A stretch of 64,000 bases of DNA. Origin: Trachythela sp. YZ-2020. Lineage: Eukaryota; Cnidaria; Anthozoa; Malacalcyonacea; Clavulariidae. Shown here one piece after another: positions 21,701 through 30,800 of this stretch; the stretch's first letter is position 1, and each line of letters opens with the position of its first letter. Location of the stretch: contig JADLSH010000191.1 in the NCBI GenBank assembly GCA_016169945.1, positions 523,501 to 587,500 of the forward strand, in the 5' to 3' direction. The notes beneath the pieces are model-generated. The model was not told where the DNA came from. It saw only the letters and a list, made by a program, of their open reading frames with translations, and did not search any database. Made by a program: the position numbers and the translations under genes.

Positions 21701-23985
21701 GTTTCCCACAGGTAGACAAATCAGGAAACATGGTTTCCTAGCCATGACTTCCGAATGTGGAAAAACTTCTCAAAGGCGAAAAAACTAGGAAACATTGTTT
21801 CCTAGCCATGATTCCCGAAGGTAGGCAAACCAGGCAAGATAGGCAAACACAATTCGCACTTGGGAAACAAAAACATTTCTGAATTTATTGGGAAATATTT
21901 TTGTTTCTTCTTACCTTCAATTGTGGATGATATTCCTTTCCATATTGTATGTATTGAGCGTTTGGTGTCATCAAGTAATGATCTTGTAATCTTGGGTATT
22001 CTTTTCCCGCCTTCATTTTTCCGATGTACTTGGCGACAATCTAAAACACAAAATGGTATTCACTGTTCCTAACTCGGTTCTCCCTTGGTCCAGTATTATT
22101 GCAGGAGGAAACCGGAGAAAACCTGCGACGTTTGATAGGGTCAAATTAGAAACACTCTTCTCGATTTAATCTTACCCTGCCATGTTTCCCGACTCCTCCA
22201 GTCTTTGTAGGACTAAGTTCGATTTCTCCTCCATCCACCCAGTCAATTATTGTCTTATTATTTTCAAATCTTTCCACTTGGTCGTAAGCTTTTATCCAAA
22301 TCGTAAAGTCGAACGTAAAGACATCAATTTCATGCACATCGTACCTGCGAAAATGCAAATAATATTTAAGTATTGTCCAATAAGTGGTTTCCCTGAGCAC
22401 TATCGTGCAGCAGATGGCGGTAAACCTGCAGTTATCAGAGTGAGAAGTAGTATATCATACGTACACGAGAAGGAGTTTATTATAGTGATTTGAAACACCG
22501 AAAAGTGTGTTGAAAAACGGCGCTAGCCGAGTTTTTTAACATACTTTGAGGTGTTTTTAAATCACTATAATAAACGACTTCGAGTGTATGATAGATACTA
22601 TGACATAGCTTCGCAAACAAACCAATATTTAAACTGAGAAATTCAACGCGAAAGTTGAGTTAATTTATGGGTGTTTATTACCGTGGTATCAAGACAACGA
22701 TGCGGTGGTGATTTCCTTTGTGTTTTGCTCATGAATTATTAATGAGTTTGAGAAAATTAATTTAATTATTTTCATGAGAGATTGAAATTGCTTGCCCCTA
22801 CATTTCTGAAGTCGTGTCAAATGCCGATCAACATTTCTGAAGTTGACCACCATCTGCTGTCCCCAAGCCACCAGTAAAGTAAATAAACAAGCAAGAATAT
22901 TAAGTTTGACAAAAGAAATACAACAAAACCTACCACAGATCATCGAAGCGCATACAATGCGCCGATGATAAATATTCATCACAATCAATATGGCCTCGAA
23001 AGAAGTTGTTCATATTCAACTCAAAAACATACATCTCTGTTGTAGCATAAAATCCTTTTCTCTGACACTCGCAACAGAATCCCTAGATATTGAATATGTT
23101 TATATCACAAGAGGTGACAGAAATATACTGGACTAAACTAAACAGACTTTATTTATAGTTATTTATACTGGTTTGCTCTATCAGTTATCCGTAGAGCTCC
23201 AGTTGGGTCCTTCACCTTTTGGCGCAGTGTTACTACAGGAAGAACTAACTTTATTTATACTGGATAGCTCTATCAGTTCTAAACTGTTCTCCCTAGAGTT
23301 CTAGTGAGGTCCATCTACAGTACCGAAGCTTTTCAACCTGCCCCAGTGTTTGGTACAGGGTTAAACTGGAAGCACTCTTCTTATACGCAAATTATCGTCA
23401 GACAACTGCATAGTTGCAACAACATAGGAATTTTTAAGTCGCATGCACTAACCACCGTCAAGTCTAACCAATCAATCTGTACAAATGAATTAACCAAGAT
23501 ACCCAGCTATTCCAGATAATTTTGCCACGCCAATCATAATATGCTCCACAGGGATGATATTCTGCCGAGCAACTGTATTGTTTCAATAGGTACATTTCTT
23601 CATACGGCTTGTTGTTCAGCGTCTAATATAGAAACATAACATTAGGTTTATAGTGTTTAAGCTTTTTGCAAGACAGGTACAATATTTAACAAAACGCTTG
23701 GGACCATGAGACGAAATATCCCTTCTGAATGTGTAGGAATAGTCAAAGGAATCATAAAATACTGAGCTGTCAGAACTTACCCCTCTGTAAAATATCGGAT
23801 AGACAAGACGTATTGGCGACATACTTAAAGTGATAATGAATGGATTGTACAGCCGAGCGTCTTCACCTACGACAGTGTCGCGTACTTTGTTAACCGTCGC
23901 ATGGAGCCTCTCTGTTTCACCCTGACAAACAAACAAACAAACATTGCCAAACAAGCAAATGCGCTCAAAGTTAGTTAGTTAGTAA

Positions 23986-24053
<68 letters not shown>

Positions 24054-24373
24054 AATGTTAGTTAGAATGTTAGTTAGTTAGAATGTTAGTTAGAATGTTA
24101 GTTAGAATTTTGGTTGGTTGGTTAGTTAGTTAATTAGTTGATTCGTTAGCTAGCTAGTTTGTTAAATACAGCACTCAATAATACCTGACCACTAGTGACT
24201 TCGGCGAGAACAACCAATTTTTTCTCGCATCTTTTATTATACAAAACATTGAGCGGATCTTTGGCCGTATTTTCACAGATCGTGACATCACTTTTCGCGA
24301 TAATCGTGCCATCCGCTCGCCAAAAACAAAACAGAATCAACGAAACAAACAAAAGAAGAACTTGTGTGACCAT
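15793..24373 (-). CDS. HAP2: HAP2/GCS1 gamete fusogen paralogue with repeat tail, 14 exons
   Basis: Membrane fusion protein of gametes. Exons from the 5' end: 24373-24185, 23921-23781, 23622-23503, 23082-22934, 22344-22176, 22040-21915, 21378-21224, 20710-20668, 20121-19943, 19615-19504, 18784-18649, 18176-18079, 17610-17192, 16768-15793. All phases agree, giving 1003 residues. There is a signal peptide (1-22), then IAKSDV..C and KKLVVLAEV..GQ, the HAP2 cysteine pattern CCEC (153-156), FFRG..DC (177-184), SAHC and DLWYDV (about 190-203), as in the HAP2-GCS1 domain. Hydrophobic segments lie at about 606-628 and 694-713. From about residue 830 to the end the tail is a GSNVTGND-like repeat with several NxT sequons. 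Known HAP2 proteins have one membrane segment, so the topology here is open. Six exons have exactly the same lengths as in the plus-strand paralogue. Confidence 0.9.
15815..16310 (-). repeat. Coding minisatellite in the HAP2 tail
   Basis: On the plus strand this reads as repeated TTCCGGTAACAT-like words in 15-bp and related steps. On the coding strand it gives degenerate five-residue units such as GSNVT, GNDVT and GNDDT. Because the step is a multiple of three, the opposite strand is open too; that reading is not a gene. Confidence 0.85.
16825..17095 (-). mobile_element. SINE, nearly full length, diverged
   Basis: Inverse SINE with TGTTCTCCCTAGAGTTCCAG, CCAATGTTACTAAAG, GCGGTGTTTGGTAG, CACTCTTCTCGCAAG and the head region CAGAGGTGTAAGACAC. 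It lies in the last intron of the minus-strand HAP2 gene and has a duplicated or rearranged centre. Confidence 0.65.
17703..17744. repeat. Perfect 18-bp hairpin
   Basis: TCTCTACTAGCAGGATAT at 17703-17720 and its exact inverse complement at 17727-17744, with a 6-base loop. It sits just upstream of the fragment at 17756-17899. Confidence 0.8.
17756..17899 (+). pseudogene. Start of a transposon-type reading frame (Crypton-like N terminus?)
   Basis: An ATG opens a 47-residue frame starting MAGRFGQLNEEEIQVLLEKS. This resembles the beginning of cnidarian proteins associated with tyrosine-recombinase (Crypton-type) genes, from memory. It ends within 150 bp and lies antisense in the intron between exons 12 and 13 of HAP2, so it is a relic at best. 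Confidence 0.3.
17950..18090. repeat. 43-bp tandem repeat copying a splice donor
   Basis: Three 43-bp units (ACAGAGC at 17991, 18034 and 18077) each contain ATATACTCACAGAGCAGCC. On the minus strand each carries the end of HAP2 exon 12 and its GTGAGT donor. The unit nearest the exon holds the donor used in the model. Confidence 0.85.
18270..18610. repeat. Dispersed minisatellite, about 45-bp unit
   Basis: About eight units of GAAACATTGTTTCCTAGCC followed by ATGTTTCCCGAAGGTGGGC and AAACCAG. Each unit includes a palindrome of the GGAAACATTGTTTCC type. It lies in the intron between exons 11 and 12 of the minus-strand HAP2 gene. Confidence 0.9.
18838..19495 (+). mobile_element. Full-length tRNA-derived SINE carrying a nested MITE
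   Basis: Head with GGCACAACGGTTACTGCGTG, TTTCACCTCTGTGACC and GGGTTCGATTTCTGC (B box). Body with CACCGCAGGTTTTCTCC and CTGTAGTAAGACTGG, tail with AGCTGTCCAGTATAAATG. The MITE at 19036-19428 is inserted in the body. Confidence 0.8.
19036..19428. mobile_element. 393-bp hAT-type MITE with 8-bp target duplication
   Basis: Begins CAGTGGCGTAGCCAAGG and ends CCCTGGCTACGCCACTG. It is flanked by GTAGGAAG at 19028-19035 and 19429-19436. It has long internal G and C runs. Same general type as 12409-12621 and likewise inserted in a SINE. Confidence 0.85.
19655..19870. mobile_element. Foldback MITE
   Basis: The left arm CCTAATCAC to AGCTAACGCATGTTTA pairs with the right arm TAAACATGCGTTAGCTGATTAG. It lies in the intron between exons 9 and 10 of HAP2 (minus). 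The related arms at 741-782 and 8322-8362 flank the TTAA transposon. Confidence 0.65.
20160..20315. repeat. Dispersed ACAAGTTGT-rich repeat, second copy
   Basis: CAACTTGTTTACAAGTTGTG and further ACAAC/GTTGT words, with GCGAACACATCTTG and TGTGTAG as at 1-165. Confidence 0.6.
20367..20605. mobile_element. Foldback MITE, about 240 bp
   Basis: The left end ATAGAGGGTTTAAGCTTCGC and the right end GTGAAGCTTAAACTCCCTAT are inverted copies. It lies between exons 8 and 9 of the minus-strand HAP2 gene. Confidence 0.65.
21408..21578. mobile_element. 171-bp Harbinger-type MITE with TAA duplication
   Basis: Begins AGGTGCGTTTACATGCTGCG and ends with its near inverse ACGTACCT, and is flanked by TAA at 21405-21407 and 21579-21581. 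The inner arms contain CGATTTGTCGGGCCGATTT and its inverse. Same family and same length as 26286-26456. Confidence 0.8.
21590..21845. repeat. Dispersed minisatellite, second array
   Basis: Degenerate units of the 18270-18610 family: AAACCAGGAAACGTT, TAGCCATGTTTCCCGAAGG. It lies in the intron between exons 6 and 7 of HAP2 (minus). Confidence 0.8.
22078..22170 (-). mobile_element. SINE fragment
   Basis: TTGGTCCAGTATTATTGCAGG, CCGGAGAAAACCTGCG and AGAAACACTCTTCTCG match the inverse SINE body. It abuts the donor of HAP2 exon 5. Confidence 0.6.
23155..23480 (-). mobile_element. Two adjacent SINE copies
   Basis: A short 3' piece (23155-23230) is followed by a longer inverse copy (23235-23480) with TATACTGGATAGCTCTATC, GTTCTCCCTAGAGTTC, AACTGGAAGCACTCTTC and CATGCACTAACCACCG. 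They lie between exons 3 and 4 of HAP2 (minus). Confidence 0.7.
23968..24130. repeat. GTTA microsatellite
   Basis: A long run of TTAG units with interspersed GAATGTTAG, in the first intron of the minus-strand HAP2 gene. Confidence 0.9.
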
Positions 24374-24526
24374 TCTTTCATGGGAGCAGTTTAGTCACAT
24401 GAGATTTTAACAGAAATAGCATTAAACTTCAATTTGAAGTATTCGTTGTATTTTTAAATATTTCACCAGCTGCGTTGCATCGCACAACGCTTTTCATTCT
24501 TTGCGTCTTTGTTTAATGCAATTTTG

Positions 24527-24534
24527 TGACGTCA
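24527..24534. promoter_or_regulatory. CRE palindrome TGACGTCA (minus-gene side)
   Basis: Perfect CREB/CREM/ATF consensus in the context TTGTGACGTCATAAAG. Confidence 0.55.
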
Positions 24535-24584
24535 TAAAGTATTGCGCGCGACTTCAGAATCTGATTAAAATTTTGCCTCGGTAA

Positions 24585-24720
24585 TATGTGAGAAGACTGC
24601 CATCATTTTTGCTCTACCAAACACCAGGTTTTATCCAGATACTCCGGTTTCCTTCTATAGTAACACTGGATCATTAAAGGATGACCCTTACTGGACCTGT
24701 TGTGCAGAGAATATCAGCAT
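24585..24720 (+). mobile_element. SINE fragment inside the HAP2 promoter
   Basis: GTGAGAAGACTGCC, CTACCAAACACCAGG, TACTCCGGTTTCC, GTAACACTGGATC and CCCTTACTGGACC match the SINE body. The tRNA-like head is absent. Confidence 0.65.
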
Positions 24721-24769
24721 TGATTTCGTCACCTTAAAAATTATTCTTTGCCAATTTAGAAATAAAAGA

Positions 24770-24777
24770 TGACGTCA
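24770..24777. promoter_or_regulatory. CRE palindrome TGACGTCA (plus-gene side)
   Basis: Second perfect copy, in the context AAGATGACGTCATTAA. Confidence 0.55.
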
Positions 24778-24890
24778 TTAATTAACTCATTAAAATAGCG
24801 CTCGCTTCCGATGCGATGAAAAACGTGTATGTCCTTATGTCAACAAATCAACTTTTAGACTGTTTTATTGTGTGTATTTAGTTTTAAATT

Positions 24891-27800
24891 ATGCTTAAAT
24901 CTAGTGGATGTTTTGCTCTGTGGCGAATTATATTTGTTTTGTTGGAAGCGAGCGTGTTTTTGAATGATCGTTTTTCGTCAGGTATGCTTATAGCGAAAAG
25001 TGATTTAATACTCTGCGACAGTGTCGGTAAGAACCCACATAACGTGGTTGATAATAAGTCTTGTCAGAAGAAACTGATTATAGCTCAGGCTGTACGCTCG
25101 GGACAGGTGAGGAGTAAAACTATATGTTTATGTGGTCTATATGGGGTAAACTTACTGGTACTGCTAAATATTTGCCCGTATTTTTTGTTTAGTTTACTGT
25201 GCCACGTCCATTGAACTATAATTTTCTGAGTTTTGAGTTGAAATACTTAACGCCGAACATTGAGCTGTATATGAAATTGAAGCTATTAAAAAGTTATATT
25301 TGATATAAAAACTTCAAGACTTTAGGTAAAACTAAAAGGGAAATAGTTAAAACTTTGAGGGAAAATTTGCCGTATTTTACAAAATTGCGGTTGTTTTTGT
25401 ATTTTTTAAGTATTTCTATTTTGCCTTAAGTCTTGAAGTTTTTATATCAAATAGAACTTTTTAATAGCTTCAATTTCATATACAGCCCAATGTTCGGCGT
25501 TAAGTATTTCAACTCAAAACTCAGAAAAACTAGCTTGGCTTCATCCTATTATCGGGTTTGGCGTATTGAGTTAGCGTTCCAGTTTGTATATAGTTCAATG
25601 GTATGCTTACCACTTTGAGTTCGATAGTTTTTATAACCCAATTGACTAGCTATGGTTAATACCTAAGGGTTAGTTTTTAGTGAAGAAGAAAAACGGAGTA
25701 CCCGGAAAAACCTCGAAGCACAGGAAAATTACCCAACCCAAGTAAACCCTGCACTCGAGCTGCTATATAGCCGGCAAGCTTAACTCGGAGGTAAAGGGCA
25801 GCGCGTTTACCTCATCTGCCACCCGTGCTTTCCCATTTTTGGCGGACAACAAACCCCATATGCCTTAACTGATAGTTGATAAATGATGAACTGAAAAATA
25901 TTCAGAAGTGACATCTTACAAAATATCCATATTGACAGCTGAAAATTGCCCTGAATTTCGTGGTTGGTACAATCTGTTGCACGATAGTGCTTAGTGAAAC
26001 CCGAAAATTATCGAATTTATTTTTGTATCTTTCCTTCCATACTGTAGACTGGTACAGAATCACTTTTATTCACAACGAACAAAGTGTACGACAGTGTTGA
26101 AAAGGAACAGGCTCGGCTGTACTATCCATTTATTCTCAGTATCAGCAAATCAAAATTTAGATATGTTTATCCTTTCTTTTATGAAAAGGCAAGTCTTCTT
26201 TCGGTAAATCAGTTTTTAAATAGTTATACTTACATCTCTTACTGAGTTTTGAACTGTTTTCTCTGGAGCTCCAGTAAGAGAGTAAAGGTATGTTCACACA
26301 CAGCGATTTGTCGGGCCGATTTTAGGTTTTGCTGAATGTTAATGACGAATATTTTCAGTTGATGATGTCGCCAGATGACGTTTGCCACGTATTTTTCAAA
26401 CATCATTAACGTGCATCTGAAATCGGCCCGACAAATCGCTGTGTGTGAATGTACCTTAAGGAATGAAAAATTGTCTGATGTAACTTAAAACTGAAAAATT
26501 TACAGTACTTTTCTTCATTAATATGCATTCTTTCTCCGCAGACCATAAACAACCATCCGTATGAAGAAGTGAGAACAAAGGTCAGTTGCGAAGATGGATT
26601 CCATAATTCGCGTGCTACTTGTGGCTTTGCGCTTGATCACAAAGGAAATAAGATATGGGACAGCCAGGTTAGTGGGTAGCAACCTCATTCTTGACCTCTT
26701 TTAGGAAGTCATTTAGGGCTCATGTTCGACAAAACTATGCGATGTAATATATATATCCATCTTCACAGGGATTCTGCTGTTCATGTTCAATGTACGATAC
26801 CATTCCTAACTGGCTAAAATGGCTTGTTTTCGGAGGATCTACTAATGAGTATTATCGCGGTGGTCAGGGAGGACTCTGTGGCTATAGTCATGTACATGAC
26901 AAGAATGACAAATATTCTCATTGTATGAGAATGGATGATCTTTGGTGAGTTGTGCATATCTATTATGAAAGTTTAATTGTCTAGATATTGTTTTTTAGCA
27001 AAATATATTTACTTTAAAAAGTGGAGAACATTTCATTTCCCAAGCGTGATTTTTGATTGCGGACACAATGTTCTCTGGTTTGCCCACCTTCAGCAAACAA
27101 TGTTTCTTGGTTTGTCTACATTCAGCAAACATGGTTAGGAAACAATATTTCCTGGTTTACCCACCTTCGGGAGGCATGGCTTGGAAACAATGTTTCTTGG
27201 TTTGCCCACCTTCGGGAAACATGGCTAGGAACAATGTTTCTTGGTTTGTCCACCTTCGGGAAACATGGCTAGGAAACAATGTTTCCTGGTTTGCCCACCT
27301 TCGGGAAACATGGCTAGGAAACAATGTTTCTTGGTTTGTCCACCTTCAGGAAACATGGCTAGGAACAATGTTTCCTGGTTTTCCCACCTTTGAGAGACAT
27401 GGCTAGGAAACAATATTTCCTGGTTTGCTCATCTTCAGGAAACATGGCTGGGAAACAACGTTTGCACAAAAATCGAAACATTGGCATTTTCTTTTTAAGG
27501 TATGACGTGTTTAGGATTATTGAGCCCAGATTCTCGTTCGTGATTACAATCCAAGCGTTTGAGCAAGTAAAACAAGTAATAAATAATAAAACTATCACAG
27601 AATGGGTGGATGGAGGCAAGATAAACTTGAACTATCAGAAGAGAAGTGGGTTCGGACAATATGGAAGGGTAAGGTCTATTGAATATAAAATGTTTTTTGT
27701 AGATAGAAAATTCAAGCGAAAACTGTTCTCGTTTAGGTTGGAAATGCTGGATAACTCTACCAGTTCTGAACTGTCCCAGTAAGGATTATCCCTTATTGAT

Positions 27801-30800
27801 CTTCTCACATGTGACTGAGGTGAAATTATCATCAAAACGCAGCATATTGTAGGAATCGAATCCAGTCACAGACGTGAAGTGCACAATGCTCTAGTCACTG
27901 TGTCACGAACACCATTGCACTAAGAATAATAGATGAGCAAAACATACTGTATATGAATCGATTTCTATCTTAAATTATTTGTTTCTGTTTAGTTGCTAGC
28001 GAGATTTCATGGAACATTTGAGTCAACGACAGAAACCCCAAATTTGCGCCACAAGAAATTACTTATTCCCAGAGTCACTGCAGCGAACAAAGACCATTCA
28101 CAGATACGGGTAAGGATGTATGAGCTCCAGTGGCCTCTCAAACTGAAGCGATATGCACTGAAGAAGTGACATAAACCTTTAAAATTGTCTGGCTTACCAG
28201 TTTCATTGGTGGTTTAGTTTGTGGCCCAGTCGTTAGTGCATGTGTCTTTCACCCGTGAAGCTTGCAGGTGTTTGATTTCTGCAATATGCAGCTGCCAGTC
28301 TGATTGTAATTTAGTCTCGGTCGCATTTGATGAGAGTGACCAAACACTGCAAGTTTTGTCCGGACACTCCAGTTTCCTCCTGTAATAATACTAGAACAAT
28401 AGGAGCTGATCCTTATCGGATCTCTAGGAAGAAAAATTTAGAACTGATAGAGCTATCCAATATAAATAATATTGGTTTAGTTTAGGTCTCCTCCTTTAGT
28501 AATACTGGAATAATGAGGGATGACCCTTACTGGATCTCTAGGGAGGACAATTTAGAACTGGCACAACTATCCAGTATAAATAAGGTTTATTTAATTTTGA
28601 TTTCACTTCTCCTTTACCCTTCTAGAATGGTTTTCATGACTATATGCTAATCCCTGATACTCAAATAAGTCTACGAAATAGCAGTAATAATTGTGATATG
28701 GTCGGCGTGTCTTATAGTTCATTTCGTAAGCTAGGAGGAGGTAGCAGTGGAAGAGGAGCTGGGTGCAGCCAGAAAATTGACACGTAAATATGCATCTTTG
28801 TTGTATCTTCTCTCTGTGTATAAATTTACTGTTATAAAACATGCAAATACAGTTAGACGTTGAGCAACAGCTTTTCCAAACATCATGCGATGATCACGTT
28901 TTCTAGGGATGTTTGTGGTACAGCGGCTATTTCGTCATTTCGTGTGGCAATTTAAAGTTGTTTGATTATAATTTCATCCTTGTTGCATGTGAAATTAGAG
29001 TGCTTCCTCTTTACCGCAGGTTTTCTGCACATTCCGGTTTCCTCCTGTAGTAACACTCCACCAAATTGGCTCTTGATGGACCTCTAGGAAGAACGGCTTA
29101 GAACTGATAGAGATATCCAGTCTAAATGTAGTTAGTTTAGCTTCGTTTTATTCAGAATTTTTATATTGTATATTCATAACTTATACCTCAATATATTTTA
29201 TATTTTCATCACTTTAGCTGCCTAAATAACCAACCAAAAGATCTATTCGAGGAGGATACGGTAAGAATTTAAGCTCTATTTAACAAAATCCAATCAAAAG
29301 TTATCATACAAAACATCTATTTCATTCATTCGCTCGTTTCGTTTCTCAAGGCGTTGCGAGAAATTGGTAGAAAACCAAATTATTTCGTCGAACAATATGG
29401 CAAATGTGTTGGTGTGAATCGAGAAGGTCCTTCGGAAGATTTAGGAATTGTTTACGAAATTGATGATACTGTGCGGAATAGTTTGGTTACACTGGAAGTT
29501 AGCGCCGATGATATGGTATTAATATATAATAGGTATGTATGGTTAGGTATGTGGTAGGTAAGGTTGGTGGGTAGGTTGGTTGGTAGGTAAGATTGGTAGG
29601 TAGGTAGGTATGTAGGTAGGTGGGTTGGTAGGTGGGTTGGTAGGTGGCAGGGTGGGTGGCACGTGGGTAGGCAGGCAGGCAGGCAGGTGGGTGGGTGGGT
29701 GGCAGTGGGCAGGGTGGGTGGGCAGGTGGGTGGGTGTGGGTGGGTGCGTGGGTGCGTGGTGCAGGCAGGCAGGCGTGGGTGCGTGCAGGTGCGTGCAGGC
29801 AGGTGGGCAGGGTACGTGGGCAGGTGGGCAGTGGGTGGGTGGGTGGGTGCAGGTGGGTGGCAGGCAGGTAGGTAGGTAGGTAGGTAGGTAGGTAGGTAGG
29901 TAGGTAGGTAGGTAGGTAGGATATAAATTACCTAATTGTTAAACCTTTCATGTGCTTTCAGAGCTAATGGTATTATAGTGAAATCATTTGCAACCGACTT
30001 TGACGCTTTGTCCCAAGATGGCAAGATGACAGTCGTTGTACAGAACACAGGACTGGTTACGGCCGATTTTTATGTACGTTCACTTATTAATCATTACAGA
30101 ATAGTAGTAGATCTCGACAATCGCATACTAATCTCTATAATTTCTTTCAAAATCTAACGCCAAACTAGCCTATTTACGAATACGTAATTCTTTCCAATCT
30201 CAAGGTTGTGTTCTCTGGTTGTTCCGAAGGTGTCTATCGCAGTGACGAGAGAATGGCATCAATCAATCCAAAAGCAACTCACCTGTTCACCTACGATATT
30301 AATGTCTACATGAAGAAAGGAAAACGCCATTTCTGTACAGGTATGCTATGTTTGAAGGTATAAATACTTAGTCCATTATTTATAGGTGTGTTTTACTATG
30401 CACTATGGTACAGCTGTTGATGGTACGACAGTTATCAGAGCGAGAACATAATGTTGACTCTCTTCATTACATGGTCAATTCATGTGTCTGGGTGGAAAAT
30501 ATATAGCATTGAGAAATGTAGATTAATTTGCTTGCTTCTATAAGTGTCAACATTTCTGAAGTTATCCACCATCTGCTGCCCTGCATATAACGCTTACTGA
30601 AATCACAGATTCAAAGAAAATGGTAGCGATTTATTCCACGTCTACACATTTATATTCTGACAGCTGCAGTGGCGAAGCAGTCTAAGCGCTTTCCTATGAG
30701 AGGCTCAGTTCTCAGAATGCTTTAAATATCTTCTGTCTCTCATTTCTCTCTTAAGTCCAACTATTTGACTCGCGCCGTCAACTTCAAGATACATCAAACG

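Larger units (their letters stand above)
24374..24890. promoter_or_regulatory. Shared promoter of the head-to-head HAP2 genes
   Basis: These 517 bp separate the two HAP2 ATGs. One perfect CRE lies 153 bp from the minus-strand start and another 113 bp from the plus-strand start. A SINE fragment sits between them (24585-24720). I see no convincing TATA box in either direction. Confidence 0.65.

Noticed and set aside
29625..29879. Gly/Val/Trp-rich frames
   Set aside because: Produced by GGTG and GGCA microsatellite units inside a HAP2 intron.
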